Assembly: GCF_900176385.1 (NCBI RefSeq)
Contig: NZ_FWXN01000007.1
Coordinates: 157,796-221,795 of the forward strand
Direction: 5' to 3'
DNA length: 64,000 nucleotides
From: Janibacter indicus
Lineage (GTDB): Bacteria; Actinomycetota; Actinomycetes; Actinomycetales; Dermatophilaceae
The notes below the pieces were generated by a model that did not search any database, had not been told where the DNA came from, and was given only the letters and a program-made list of their open reading frames with translations. Below are positions 27,239 to 36,482 of this stretch, in pieces (position 1 is the first letter of the stretch; every line of letters starts with the position of its first letter). The position numbers were made by a program, and so were the translations under genes.

Positions 27239-28087
27239 TCACCCGATCCGGGTGTAGGTGATCTCGAGATCGAGGTCGGTGACCTCGGGGCCGACGAACA
27301 TCCCACGGAAGGGGGCGACGTCGTCGTAGTCGCGGCCGCGGCCGACGACGACGTGGTCGAGACCGACGCTACCGAGGTTGGTCGGGTCGAGCGGGTGCCA
27401 GCCGCCGTCCCACAGCTCGACCCAGGCGTGGCTGCGCGCCGGGACGCTCTCGCCTCGCTCGACCTCGGCCTCGTCGACGGTGAGGTAGCCGCTGACGTAG
27501 CGGGCGGGGATGCCGATGGCACGCAGCGCGCCGAGCGTGACGTGGGCGAAGTCCTGGCAGACACCGCGCCGCCCCTCCCAGACGTCGGCTGCGGTGGCCT
27601 GCCAACCGGTGATGCCGCGCTCGTAGGTCAGCGCCGCGTGGATCCGCTCGACGACGTCCAGCGCCGCCTTGCGCGGGGTCGGCGCGTCGGCGAACTCCTC
27701 GGCCAGCGCGACGACGTGCGGGGGCGGCACCGTCCGGTCGGTCTGCGCGAGGTACTCGCTCAGCCGGTCGCCGGTGGTCTCGGAGAGCACGGCGTCCCAC
27801 CCGCTGGCCTCCGCCTCGACGGGCAGGGTGGAGCGTTCGACGGTGCTCGTCGCCTCGATCTCGAGGAAGTCGTGGGGGGTCTGCGACTCCATGGCCATGA
27901 CCTGCGTACCCCAGTGGTCCTCGTAGACGTGGCTCCACGTCAGGGGCTTGACGCGGACCCGGGCCTCGAGGGTGGCCTGCCCGGGCTCGTTGACCGGGAT
28001 CATCCGCAGCTCGTTGTGCGCGGCGGTGACCTCGCCGTCGTAGCGCATCGTCGTGCGGTGGACGATGCGGTGTCGCCTGGTGCTCAA
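27239..28087 (-). CDS. Transglutaminase-like cysteine protease family protein
   Basis: A 282-residue protein: an N-terminal beta-rich domain (HRIVHRTTMRYDGEV, AHNELRMIP) followed by a transglutaminase core with Cys in GVCQDFAH, His in RSHAWVELW and Asp in PLDPTN. The start is TTG at 28087, overlapping the stop of the alpha-E gene as TTGA; homology needs these residues and no ATG is available in time. It is the last gene of the ATP-grasp/alpha-E/transglutaminase operon. The family is thought to act on peptides; no substrate is known. Confidence 0.88.
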   Translation of the reverse strand: MSTRRHRIVHRTTMRYDGEVTAAHNELRMIPVNEPGQATLEARVRVKPLTWSHVYEDHWGTQVMAMESQTPHDFLEIEATSTVERSTLPVEAEASGWDAVLSETTGDRLSEYLAQTDRTVPPPHVVALAEEFADAPTPRKAALDVVERIHAALTYERGITGWQATAADVWEGRRGVCQDFAHVTLGALRAIGIPARYVSGYLTVDEAEVERGESVPARSHAWVELWDGGWHPLDPTNLGSVGLDHVVVGRGRDYDDVAPFRGMFVGPEVTDLDLEITYTRIG

Positions 28088-29004
28088 AGGATCTCTCCCG
28101 TCCACTCCTGGACCGGCGCGGACATGAAGTAGCGCGCGCCGATCGCGTCCGATGCGTCCACGACCGCCTGCTGGACCTCCTGCATCCGATCGGGCAGGTC
28201 GTGCAGGACCCGGTCGGGGTTGCTGAACTCGAGCGACGTGCGGGCCTGCCCGAGGATGCGTCGGGCCTCGTCGGAGAAGCCCACGCGGTCCTTGTCCGGG
28301 GACAGCACGGTCAGGCGCTCCTCGGCCTCGCGCAGCGCCGCGATGACCGAGCGCGGGAAGCGGCGGTCGAGGGTGAGGAAGGCCGCGGCCGTGCGGTCGG
28401 TGACGACGCCACGCATCGTGCGCAGCATCGCCTGCTGGGCCCCGCAGCTGGCGAGGACCGAGCCCCACCCGGGGCCGAAGTCGCTCGCGCCGGTGGCGAC
28501 GAGCCGCGCGGTCATGTCGGCGCGCTCGAGGGCCCGCCCCAGCACGAGGAAGTCCCAGGCGTCGTCGTGGCTCATCGTCGTGTCGGCCAGGCCGTCGACG
28601 AGGGCCGAGCGTTCGCGCACCCACCCCAGGTGGTGCTGGGTGGCCGGGCCGCGGGTGAAGGAGTTGAACCGGTGGTAGGTGGTGTTGATGGCCTCCCACA
28701 TCTCGGTGGAGACCGTCTCGCGGGCACGTCGCGCATTTTCGCGGGCCGCGTGCCACGAGCCGGTGACGGAGTTGGGGTTGGCCGTGTCGAAGAAGAGCGT
28801 GCGGCTGGTGCCCTCGTAGTCGACCTCGCCCACCTCGTCGTAGCCCATGATGCCGCGCAGCACCATCGTGCAGGCGGTCTGCTCGTCGGCGGCGGGGTCC
28901 TCGAGCAGCTGCAGGCGCAGCACGTCGACGATGCGGGCGGTGCCGTCGGCCCGCTCGACGTAGCGACCGATCCAGAAGAGGGAGTCGGCGATCCGGCTGA
29001 GCAT
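28084..29004 (-). CDS. Alpha-E domain protein
   Basis: A 306-residue all-helical protein beginning MLSRIADSLFWIGRYVERAD, the hallmark of the alpha-E family. No catalytic motif is established. The gene overlaps the ATP-grasp gene (ATGA) and the transglutaminase gene (TTGA), so all three are translationally coupled. In many bacteria the three appear together or fused, which implies one complex, perhaps for peptide ligation or modification. This is inference. Confidence 0.88.
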   Translation of the reverse strand: MLSRIADSLFWIGRYVERADGTARIVDVLRLQLLEDPAADEQTACTMVLRGIMGYDEVGEVDYEGTSRTLFFDTANPNSVTGSWHAARENARRARETVSTEMWEAINTTYHRFNSFTRGPATQHHLGWVRERSALVDGLADTTMSHDDAWDFLVLGRALERADMTARLVATGASDFGPGWGSVLASCGAQQAMLRTMRGVVTDRTAAAFLTLDRRFPRSVIAALREAEERLTVLSPDKDRVGFSDEARRILGQARTSLEFSNPDRVLHDLPDRMQEVQQAVVDASDAIGARYFMSAPVQEWTGEIL

Positions 29005-30596
29005 CAGAGGGCCTCCTCGCCGCGGTCCGGCGACTGGGTCTGGGACTGGGTCTGGGACGCGACGTCTCCTCGCTCGTGGGAGCCGGTCCCGGTGCCGAGG
29101 AAGATCACCTCGCGCTCCTCGGTGTCGTGCGGCAGCCGGTTGTAGCGGCCGGCGAGGACCCAGGTGTCCTTGGACCCGCCCCCCTGGCTGGAGTTGACGA
29201 CGAGCTGGCCCTCGGGCAGCGCCACGCGCGTCAGGCCACCCGGCAGGACCTGCACGTCGTTGCCGTCGTTGACGGCGAAGGGGCGCAGGTCGACGTGGCG
29301 GGGGCGCAGCTGGCCGTCGATGAGCGTCGGCACCGTCGAGAGCTGGACCACGGGCTGGGCGATCCAGCCGCGGGGGTCGTCGAGGAGCTTGGCACGCAGC
29401 TCGGTGAGCTCGTCGCCAGTGGCCCTGGGCCCGATGACCAGCCCCTTGCCCCCGGAGCCGTCGACCGGCTTGACGACCATCTCGTCGAGGCGACCGAGCA
29501 CCTCCTGCAGGGCCGCCGGCTCGTTGAGCCGGTAGGTGTCGACATTGGGCAGGATCGGGTCCTCGCCGAGGTAGTAGCGGGTGAGGTCGGGGATGTAGGA
29601 GTAGACGAGCTTGTCGTCGGCCACGCCGTTGCCGATGGCATTGGCCAGGGTGACCCGCCCGGCGCGCACGGCCGAGATGAGGCCGGTGACGCCGAGCATC
29701 GAGTCCCGCCGGAAGTGGACCGGGTCGAGGAAGTCGTCGTCGATGCGCCGGTAGATGACGTCGACGCGCTCCTCGCCGTGGGTCGTGCGCATGCGCACCT
29801 CACCACCGCGCACGACGAGGTCGCGACCCTCGACGAGCTCGACGCCCATCATCCGGGCGATGAGGGTGTGCTCGAAGTAGGCGCTGTTGTAGACGCCCGG
29901 GGTGAGCACGACGACCGTCGGGTCGGCACGGCCCTCGGGCGCCGAGGCACGCAGCGCCTGCAGGAGCATGCGCGGGTAGTCGTGGACCGGCCGGATGCGC
30001 ATCGTCGCGAAGGCCTCGGGGAAGACATTGGTCATCGCGCGGCGGTTGGCGATGACGTAGGAGACGCCCGAGGGCACCCGGACGTTGTCCTCGAGGACGC
30101 GGAAGGTGCCGCCCTCGTCGCGGATGAGGTCGATGCCGCTGACGTGGGCCCGGACGCCGCCCGGCGGGCGCAGTCCGGTGACGGCCCGGTGGTAGTGGCT
30201 GGAGGTGGCAATGAGCTTCCACGGGACGAGGCCGTCCTCGACCGCCCGGGGCAGGCCGCTGGGCCGGCTGTAGATGTCGTCGAGGAAGGCCTCGAGCACC
30301 TTGACCCGCTGGGCCACGCCCTCCTCGACGGTGTGCCAGGCATCGGCGTCGATGACGCGCGGCACCGCGTCGAGCGGGAAGGGCCGCTCCTCGCCCGCGT
30401 GGTCGAAGGTCACGCCCTGCTCGAAGAACATGCGAGCCAACGCGTCGGCCCGCTCCTTGAGCTCGCCGGGCGCCATCGAGCGCAGGGTGTGGTGGATCGG
30501 CTTGTAGGGCTGCCGGGGCTCGCCTGCGTCGTCGAGCATCTCGTCCCACGCCGCACCGCGTGCGTAGGTCCCGAAGAGGGAGTCGCTGTCAGTCAC
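29004..30596 (-). CDS. Circularly permuted type 2 ATP-grasp protein
   Basis: A 530-residue ATP-grasp ligase-like enzyme: VSYVIANRRAM, then the ATP-binding part VVKPVDGSGGKGLVIGP and FAVNDG. The circularly permuted type 2 family is related to glutathionylspermidine synthetase-like ligases; peptide-forming activity is likely but unproven. The start is GTG at 30596, supported by TAGGGT seven bases upstream. The C-terminal tail has a Gln/Ser-Thr repeat (SQTQSQTQS). First gene of the three-gene operon. Confidence 0.88.
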   Translation of the reverse strand: MTDSDSLFGTYARGAAWDEMLDDAGEPRQPYKPIHHTLRSMAPGELKERADALARMFFEQGVTFDHAGEERPFPLDAVPRVIDADAWHTVEEGVAQRVKVLEAFLDDIYSRPSGLPRAVEDGLVPWKLIATSSHYHRAVTGLRPPGGVRAHVSGIDLIRDEGGTFRVLEDNVRVPSGVSYVIANRRAMTNVFPEAFATMRIRPVHDYPRMLLQALRASAPEGRADPTVVVLTPGVYNSAYFEHTLIARMMGVELVEGRDLVVRGGEVRMRTTHGEERVDVIYRRIDDDFLDPVHFRRDSMLGVTGLISAVRAGRVTLANAIGNGVADDKLVYSYIPDLTRYYLGEDPILPNVDTYRLNEPAALQEVLGRLDEMVVKPVDGSGGKGLVIGPRATGDELTELRAKLLDDPRGWIAQPVVQLSTVPTLIDGQLRPRHVDLRPFAVNDGNDVQVLPGGLTRVALPEGQLVVNSSQGGGSKDTWVLAGRYNRLPHDTEEREVIFLGTGTGSHERGDVASQTQSQTQSPDRGEEAL

Positions 30597-30603
30597 AGCG
30601 CCC

Positions 30604-30609
30604 ACCCTA
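30604..30609 (-). promoter_or_regulatory. -10 hexamer TAGGGT for the ATP-grasp operon
   Basis: TAGGGT on the minus strand lies 7 bases before the GTG at 30596. Confidence 0.6.
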
Positions 30610-30633
30610 CGCACGCCGCACACCCGACGGGCA

Positions 30634-31254
30634 CTAGTCGCGCTGGTGCTCCGGCTCGGCGTCGAGCGCCTCGGTGATGACCACTCTGGCGACGTCGTGG
30701 CCGTAGCCCTTGCGGGCGAGCATGCCGCCCAGCCGGCGGGTCTGGACGGTCCGGTCCAGGCCGTGCATCGAGCGCAGCTTTTTGGCGACGAGCTCGTGCG
30801 CGCGAGCCCGCTCGTCCTCCGGGTCGACCTCGTCGAGGAGCGACTGCGCGAGCTCGTCGTCGACGCCCTTGGCCCGCAGCTCGTGCGAGATCGCCCGTCG
30901 AGCCAGCCCGCGGCCGGCCTGCTTGGACCGGATGAAGGCCTGCGCGTAGGCCTCGTCGTCGACGAGCCCGACCTCCTCGAAGCGGTCGAGCACCTCGCGG
31001 GCGACCTCGGGCGGGCAGCCCTTGCGGGTCAGCGCCTCCTGCAGCTGCTTGCGGCTCTTGGGCGCACCGGTCAGCTGACGCAGGACGACCGCTCGGGCGA
31101 CCGCGTGCGGGTCGGCGTCGGCATCGCCCTGCGGGCCCTGTGGGTCGGGGCGGGGCGGCTCACCTGCACGCTCCTCGATGGCGGAGACCGCCGCGCGCAG
31201 GCCCTCGAGTCGCTCGTGGGTGCGCGCGGCGGTCGGCCGGTCGTGCTCGCTCAT
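30634..31254 (-). CDS. recX: RecA regulator RecX
   Basis: A 206-residue protein with the three-helix repeats of RecX (KSRKQLQEALTRKG, EVGLVDDEAYAQAF, ARRAISHELRAKG, TRRLGGMLARKGYG). RecX binds the RecA filament and inhibits strand exchange and ATPase. The N-terminal 50 residues are low-complexity. The gene begins 14 bases after the recA stop, so they form an operon; over-expression of RecA without RecX is harmful in mycobacteria. Confidence 0.92.
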   Translation of the reverse strand: MSEHDRPTAARTHERLEGLRAAVSAIEERAGEPPRPDPQGPQGDADADPHAVARAVVLRQLTGAPKSRKQLQEALTRKGCPPEVAREVLDRFEEVGLVDDEAYAQAFIRSKQAGRGLARRAISHELRAKGVDDELAQSLLDEVDPEDERARAHELVAKKLRSMHGLDRTVQTRRLGGMLARKGYGHDVARVVITEALDAEPEHQRD

Positions 31255-31268
31255 GGGTTGGGACCTGA

Positions 31269-32339
31269 TCAGAAGTCGACCGGGACCTCGGCCGGCGTCT
31301 CCTCCTCGGCCTCGGGCTGGACCCCGATGCCGAGCTTGGTCTTGATCTTGGTCTCGATCTCCTCGCCGAGCTGTGGGTTGTCCTTGAGGAACTTGCGGGC
31401 ATTTTCCTTGCCCTGGCCCAGCTGATCGCCCTCGTAGGTGTACCAGGCACCGGCCTTGCGGATGAAGCCGTGCTCGACACCCATGTCGATGAGCCCACCC
31501 TCGCGGGAGATGCCCTGCCCGTAGAGGATGTCGAACTCGGCCTGCTTGAAGGGCGGGGAGACCTTGTTCTTGACGACCTTGACGCGGGTGCGGTTGCCGA
31601 CCGGGTCGGTGCCGTCCTTGAGCGTCTCGATGCGTCGCACGTCGAGCCGGACCGAGGCGTAGAACTTCAGCGCCTTGCCACCGGTGGTCGTCTCGGGCGA
31701 GCCGAACATGACGCCGATCTTTTCGCGGAGCTGGTTGATGAAGATCGCCGTCGTACCGGAGCTGTTGAGCGCACCGGTGATCTTGCGCAGCGCCTGGCTC
31801 ATCAGCCGGGCCTGCAGACCCACGTGGCTGTCACCCATCTCGCCCTCGATCTCGGCGCGCGGCACGAGCGCCGCGACGGAGTCGATGACGATGATGTCGA
31901 GCGCACCCGAGCGGATGAGCATGTCGGCGATCTCGAGCGCCTGCTCACCGGTGTCGGGCTGGCTGACGAGGAGGGCGTCGGTGTCGACACCGAGCTTCTT
32001 GGCGTACTCGGGGTCGAGCGCGTGCTCGGCGTCGATGAAGGCGGCGATGCCGCCGGCGCGCTGGGCGTTGGCCACGGCGTGCAGGGCCACGGTCGTCTTA
32101 CCGGAGGACTCCGGACCGTAGACCTCGACGACCCGTCCGCGGGGCAGGCCGCCGATGCCGAGGGCCACGTCGAGCGCGATCGCACCGGTCGGGATGACCG
32201 CGATGGGCGGGCGCACGTCGTCACCCAGGCGCATCACCGCGCCCTTGCCATGCTGCTTCTCGATCTGGCCCATGACGTTGTCGAGGGACTTGAGCTTTTG
32301 CTCGTGGAGCTTGCTGTCGATGGCGGTGACCTCAGCCAT
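31269..32339 (-). CDS. recA: Recombinase RecA
   Basis: A 356-residue RecA with Walker [14 protein letters not shown], Walker [13 protein letters not shown], the DNA loops [13 protein letters not shown] and [22 protein letters not shown], and the C-terminal acidic tail. It forms filaments on single-stranded DNA, drives recombination and triggers LexA cleavage. No intein is present. AAGGAAGG precedes the ATG at 32339. The 231-bp region upstream contains an SOS box and a -10. DUF3046, normally next to recA, is separated from it by an ABC exporter operon. Confidence 0.97.
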   Translation of the reverse strand: MAEVTAIDSKLHEQKLKSLDNVMGQIEKQHGKGAVMRLGDDVRPPIAVIPTGAIALDVALGIGGLPRGRVVEVYGPESSGKTTVALHAVANAQRAGGIAAFIDAEHALDPEYAKKLGVDTDALLVSQPDTGEQALEIADMLIRSGALDIIVIDSVAALVPRAEIEGEMGDSHVGLQARLMSQALRKITGALNSSGTTAIFINQLREKIGVMFGSPETTTGGKALKFYASVRLDVRRIETLKDGTDPVGNRTRVKVVKNKVSPPFKQAEFDILYGQGISREGGLIDMGVEHGFIRKAGAWYTYEGDQLGQGKENARKFLKDNPQLGEEIETKIKTKLGIGVQPEAEEETPAEVPVDF

Positions 32340-32505
32340 GCCACACCTTCCTTGTCGTCGTGTCGGGCGCGTCCACCGGCGACCAGGTCCACACGGTCGG
32401 ACGTGTCGTGCGCTCTGGTCAGACGCTAGGGGCCGCCACCGACAACGGTCCGCAGCTGCCGTGGGGCTGTGGACACCGGTGCTGTCGATCGGGCACCTGT
32501 GGACA

Positions 32506-32511
32506 ACCGTA
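32506..32511 (-). promoter_or_regulatory. -10 hexamer TACGGT of the damage-controlled recA promoter
   Basis: TACGGT on the minus strand begins two bases after the SOS box, placing LexA between the -35 and -10 regions. The leader would be about 160 bases. Confidence 0.5.
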
Positions 32512-32513
32512 GC

Positions 32514-32527
32514 CGAACACGTGTTCG
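32514..32527. promoter_or_regulatory. LexA (SOS) box of recA
   Basis: The perfect palindrome CGAACACGTGTTCG matches the actinobacterial LexA consensus. It lies about 175 bp before the recA ATG. Confidence 0.85.
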
Positions 32528-32570
32528 AGGTCGGGAGCGACGCCCCGACACGCCGCACTCCCCCTTCGGA

Positions 32571-33359
32571 CTACGAACGCAGGAGGGTCTCGATCCGTCG
32601 CGAGGTCGCCCAGACACCGACCGCGCCGAGCGCGACGAGGTAGCCGACGTGCCACAGCAGGCCCCACCCGACCTCGCCGAGCATGAGCCCACGCTCCAGC
32701 GCCACCCCGTGGTAGAGCGGCGTCGCCTGGACGATCGGCTGCGCCCACCCGGGGTAGGTCCCGAGGGGGAAGAAGGTCGCCGACAGCAGGAAGAGTGGCT
32801 GGATGACGAGCATGACCCAGTCGAAGTCCACCCACGAGCGCATGAAGGTCGTCGCGAACATGCCCACGGCCGAGAAGGCCAGCCCGATGAAGACCGCCGC
32901 CGGCACGGCGAGGAGCGACCACCACGACTCGACAACGCCGACCGCGAGGGCCACGAGGTAGAAGACGAGCGCGTAGACCCCACCCCGGATGAGCGACCAG
33001 ACGACCTCGCCGACGGCGATGTCGCGCGGGACCAGCGGGGTCGCGAGCATCGCGTCGTAGATGCGGGCGTAGCGCAGCTTGAAGAAGACGTTGAAGGTCG
33101 AGTCCATGATCGCGCCGTTCATCGCCGACGCGGCGAGCATGGCCGGCGCGACGAAGGCCGCGTAGGCGACCTCCTGCCCGCCGTCGGTCACGACGACGGG
33201 CACGAGCGACCCGACCCCGATGCCCAGGGAGAGCAGGTAGAAGACCGGCTCGGCGAAGCCGGTGACGAAGGCGGCCCACTGGCGCCGGAAGCCGACGACA
33301 TTGCGCTCGACGACCGAGCGCCACATCGCCAGGCCGGGCGTGAGGACGCCGGTGCTCAC
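32571..33359 (-). CDS. ABC-2 type transporter permease (second)
   Basis: A 262-residue membrane protein with six hydrophobic segments; GFAEPVFYLLSLGIGVGSLV and GAIMDSTFNVFFKLRYARIY are typical of the DrrB/NodJ-like ABC-2 permeases. The GTG start overlaps the stop of the first permease (GTGA). With the adjacent permease and ATPase it should form a heteromeric exporter. The substrate could be a drug, lipid or polysaccharide. It ends 231 bp before recA. Confidence 0.87.
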   Translation of the reverse strand: MSTGVLTPGLAMWRSVVERNVVGFRRQWAAFVTGFAEPVFYLLSLGIGVGSLVPVVVTDGGQEVAYAAFVAPAMLAASAMNGAIMDSTFNVFFKLRYARIYDAMLATPLVPRDIAVGEVVWSLIRGGVYALVFYLVALAVGVVESWWSLLAVPAAVFIGLAFSAVGMFATTFMRSWVDFDWVMLVIQPLFLLSATFFPLGTYPGWAQPIVQATPLYHGVALERGLMLGEVGWGLLWHVGYLVALGAVGVWATSRRIETLLRS

Positions 33360-34189
33360 GAGACCAGCCTGCGCGTCATGCCGGCGCGGGCGTAGACCCA
33401 GCCGGCGCCGACGAAGAGCACCAGCACGGCCAGGTGCACGAGGTCGAAGGGGGCGAAGCTCCCGTGGGCGGCAGCCCGGCACAGCTCCACGCCGTGCCAC
33501 AGCGGGGTCACCCAGGCGAGCACCTCGAGGACGATCGGCAGGCGCTCGACGGGGAAGAAGGCGCCGGAGAAGAGCATGAGGGGCGTGATGACGAGCCGGT
33601 AGACGACGTTGAAGGAGGAGTCCCCCTTCGCCCGGGCCGTGAAGCCGAAGAGCGGCACCGCGAAGGCGAGCGTCACGAGCACACCGATCGGCACCGCGAG
33701 CAGCACCCACCACGACGTGAAGCTGCCGAAGAGCGCGGCCACGAGGACGAAGGCGGCCGCGGCGAACCCACCCTGCGCGGCGATGACGGCGAGGTGACCG
33801 AGGAGGAGGTCGCTCACCGTGAGCGGGGTGGCGAGCATCGAGTGGTACATGCGGTTCCACGTGAAGAGCCCGTAGACCGGGTAGGTCGACTCGCTCACCG
33901 CCGTCATCATCGCCTGGACCGCGATCATCGCCGGGGCCACGAAGAGCAGGTAGGGCACGCCGTCGACCCCGCCGGACGCGTCGTCGACGAGCGAGCCGAG
34001 CCCGATCCCCATGGCCAGCAGGAAGAGCAGCGGCATGACGAAGCGGCTGAAGACCGACCCCATCCACGTGCGCCGGTAGACGAGTCCGAAGTAGGCGGCC
34101 ACGGCCCCCACCCGCTCCGCCGGACGAAGGGGGGACCGCTCGCCGTGGACGTGGCGCGAGGTGGGACTCTGCAGCTGGACGGTCGCCAT
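33356..34189 (-). CDS. ABC-2 type transporter permease (first)
   Basis: A 277-residue membrane protein with six hydrophobic segments; VYRRTWMGSVFSRFVMPLLF and STYPVYGLFTWNRMYHSML mark it as an ABC-2 permease similar to its neighbour. The two share the layout but are diverged, implying a heterodimeric channel. The ATG overlaps the ATPase stop (ATGA). Confidence 0.87.
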   Translation of the reverse strand: MATVQLQSPTSRHVHGERSPLRPAERVGAVAAYFGLVYRRTWMGSVFSRFVMPLLFLLAMGIGLGSLVDDASGGVDGVPYLLFVAPAMIAVQAMMTAVSESTYPVYGLFTWNRMYHSMLATPLTVSDLLLGHLAVIAAQGGFAAAAFVLVAALFGSFTSWWVLLAVPIGVLVTLAFAVPLFGFTARAKGDSSFNVVYRLVITPLMLFSGAFFPVERLPIVLEVLAWVTPLWHGVELCRAAAHGSFAPFDLVHLAVLVLFVGAGWVYARAGMTRRLVS

Positions 34190-35115
34190 CAGTCGACGAG
34201 CGTCCGTCCGGTGAGGTGCAGGAAGACGTCCTCGAGGCTCGACCGGCGCACGATCGAGGAGACGGGCTGCAGGCCGCGCGCGTGCACCGCCTCGAGGGTG
34301 CCGTCGCCGTGGTCGGTGTAGACGAGCAGGCGGTCGGGCAGGGCCTCGACGCGCTCGCCGATGCCCTCGACGAGGTCGGCCGCGTGGAGGTGGTCGTCGA
34401 CCGGCAGGCGCAGCTCGAGCACCTCTCTCGTGGAGTGCGTCTGGATGAGCGAGCGGGGTGAGCCCTCGGCGACGATCCGACCGTGGTCCATGACGACGAG
34501 CCGGTCGCACAGCTGCTCGGCCTCGTCCATGTAGTGCGTCGTGATGATGAGCGTGACGCCCTGGCGCTTGAGCCGGAAGAGGCGGTCCCACAGCACGTGC
34601 CGGGCCTGCGGGTCAAGGCCGGTCGTCGGCTCGTCGAGCAGGAGGATCTCGGGGTTGTTGATCAGGGAGCGGGCGATCGTCAGGCGGCGCTTCATGCCAC
34701 CGGACAAGGGCTCGACCTTGTCCTTGCGGCGCTCGGTGAGCTGGGCGAAGTCGAGCAGCTCGTCGGTGCGCTCGCGGATGACCTTGCGCGGCAGGCCGAA
34801 GTAGCGGCCGTAGACGTGCAGATTTTCCTCGACGGTGATCTCCTCGTCGAGGTTGTCCTGCTGGGGGCAGTTGCCCAGGCGCGCGCGCACGACCGCGCCG
34901 TCGGCCACCGGGTCGAGGCCGAAGATCCGCAGTTCGCCCCCGGTCGGGGGCGAGGTCGCGGCGACCATCTTCATCGTCGAGGACTTGCCGGCGCCGTTGG
35001 GGCCGAGGAAGCCGAAGGACTCGCCACGGGTCACCTGCACGTCGATGCCGTCGACCGCGGTGAAGTCGCCGAAGGTCTTGGTCAGACCCGAGGCGCTCAG
35101 CAGGACGTCGTTCAC
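34189..35115 (-). CDS. ABC transporter ATP-binding protein (daunorubicin-resistance type)
   Basis: A 308-residue ATPase with Walker A GPNGAGKSST, signature LSGGMKRRL, Walker B ILLLDEPTTGLDPQ, the His in ITTHYMDEAEQL and a C-terminal extension (SSLEDVFLHLTGRTL) typical of the NodI/DrrA type. The GTG at 35115 overlaps the DUF3046 stop; an in-frame ATG further upstream is inside DUF3046. It energises the two permeases below, an exporter operon inserted between DUF3046 and recA. Confidence 0.9.
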   Translation of the reverse strand: MNDVLLSASGLTKTFGDFTAVDGIDVQVTRGESFGFLGPNGAGKSSTMKMVAATSPPTGGELRIFGLDPVADGAVVRARLGNCPQQDNLDEEITVEENLHVYGRYFGLPRKVIRERTDELLDFAQLTERRKDKVEPLSGGMKRRLTIARSLINNPEILLLDEPTTGLDPQARHVLWDRLFRLKRQGVTLIITTHYMDEAEQLCDRLVVMDHGRIVAEGSPRSLIQTHSTREVLELRLPVDDHLHAADLVEGIGERVEALPDRLLVYTDHGDGTLEAVHARGLQPVSSIVRRSSLEDVFLHLTGRTLVD

Positions 35116-35366
35116 TCCGGCACCTCGTTGGCGATCTCGGGCGGGACGGGCATCGGCTCGCGGTCGACCCCGAGCCGCCGGTGCGGCGGGATGTCGAGGT
35201 CCTCGCACAGGGCCTCCCACACCAGGCGCGGGGACTCCCCTTCGTCCAGGGCGGTGGCGACCGTGCGGTCACCGAGCGCCTGGACCACGTGGCCACGCGC
35301 CAGCGTGTGGGCATAGGCCGCCCCGAACTCGTCCTCCATGAGGGTCCAGAAGTGGCTCAGCCGCAT
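35112..35366 (-). CDS. DUF3046 protein
   Basis: An 84-residue protein beginning MRLSHFWTLMEDEFGAAYAH, typical of DUF3046 (Rv2738c in M. tuberculosis, which lies directly before recA). Function is unknown; conserved aromatic residues and VWEALCEDLDIPPHRR are characteristic. The ATPase gene overlaps its stop, so the exporter is now co-transcribed with it. Confidence 0.9.
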   Translation of the reverse strand: MRLSHFWTLMEDEFGAAYAHTLARGHVVQALGDRTVATALDEGESPRLVWEALCEDLDIPPHRRLGVDREPMPVPPEIANEVPE

Positions 35367-35432
35367 CCGGCGAGTGTAGGTGCCTTCCGGCAGGCATACT
35401 GCAGCCACGACGAGAGGACAGGAGGGCGCCGG

Positions 35433-36482
35433 ATGGCTGGCCCGACGACCCCCTGGCGGATGCCCGCCGAGTGGACCCCGCACGAGCGCACGTGGATGGC
35501 CTGGCCGAGCAACGGCTACACGCTCGGCGACACCCCCGCGGAGATCGACTCCGCGCGCAGCACGTGGGCCGCGGTGGCCCGGGCGGTCGCCCGCTTCGAG
35601 CCGGTGACGATGGTCGTCGCGCCGAGCGACATCCACCGCTGCCGCGAGTACCTGCGCAACGACACCGCCCACCCCATCGACATCGTCATCGCCGACCTCG
35701 ACGACGCGTGGATGCGTGACATCGGGCCGACCTTCGTGCTCTCCCCCACCGGTGAGCTCGGCGGCGTCGACTGGATCTTCAACGGCTGGGGGGCGCAGGA
35801 GTGGGCCACCTGGGACCTCGACGCGCGCATCGCCTCGCGGGTGGCCGACGCGGCGGGGGCCCACCACCTGCCGTCGTCGATCGTCAACGAGGGCGGCGGG
35901 ATCCATGTCGACGGCGAGGGCACGGTCCTGCTCACCGAGACCGTCCAGCTCGACCCCGGTCGCAACCCCTCGGCGACGAAGGGGGACATCGAGGCCGAGA
36001 TCGGCCGACAGCTGGGGGTCGACACCTTCGTGTGGCTGCCGCGCGGGCTGACCCGGGACTACGACGAGTTCGGCACCCGCGGGCACGTCGACATCGTCGC
36101 GGCCTTCACCGCGCCCGGCCACGTGCTGCTGCACTGGCAGGGGGACGAGTCGCACCCCGACCACGCGGTGAGCCGCGAGATCGAGGCGGTGCTGCTCGCG
36201 GCCCGCGACTCGGCAGGTCGCCCGCTCGAGGTGACGCGCATCCCGGCACCGCAGACCCTCACCGACGACGAGGGCCCGGTTGACTGGTCCTACGTCAACC
36301 ACCTCGTGTGCAACGGCGGCGTCGTGGCCTGCGTCTTCGACGACCCGCACGACGAGCGCGCCCTCGAGGTGCTGCGCTCGGTCTACCCGGGGCGCGAGGT
36401 CGTCGGCGTCGACGCCCGACCGCTCTTCGACCGGGGTGGAGGCATCCACTGCATCACCCAGCAACAGCCAGAGTCCGCATGA
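35433..36482 (+). CDS. Agmatine deiminase/peptidylarginine deiminase family protein
   Basis: A 349-residue enzyme of the guanidino-group-modifying superfamily: WMRDIGPTFVLSPTG, NEGGGIHVDGEGTVLLTE, and the nucleophile Cys in GGGIHCITQQQPES at the C-terminus. These residues are those of agmatine deiminase, which makes N-carbamoylputrescine. The ATG at 35433 follows a GAGGACAGGAGGG ribosome site; a TACTGC hexamer is at 35397-35402. The next gene overlaps (ATGA). Confidence 0.87.
   Translation: MAGPTTPWRMPAEWTPHERTWMAWPSNGYTLGDTPAEIDSARSTWAAVARAVARFEPVTMVVAPSDIHRCREYLRNDTAHPIDIVIADLDDAWMRDIGPTFVLSPTGELGGVDWIFNGWGAQEWATWDLDARIASRVADAAGAHHLPSSIVNEGGGIHVDGEGTVLLTETVQLDPGRNPSATKGDIEAEIGRQLGVDTFVWLPRGLTRDYDEFGTRGHVDIVAAFTAPGHVLLHWQGDESHPDHAVSREIEAVLLAARDSAGRPLEVTRIPAPQTLTDDEGPVDWSYVNHLVCNGGVVACVFDDPHDERALEVLRSVYPGREVVGVDARPLFDRGGGIHCITQQQPESA

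Larger units (their letters stand above)
32340..32570 (-). promoter_or_regulatory. recA upstream region
   Basis: This non-coding stretch holds the SOS box, a candidate -10 next to it, a second hexamer (TAGCGT, about 32424-32429) closer to recA, and the ribosome site AAGGAAGG. Two start points are likely, one damage-controlled and one basal. Confidence 0.55.
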
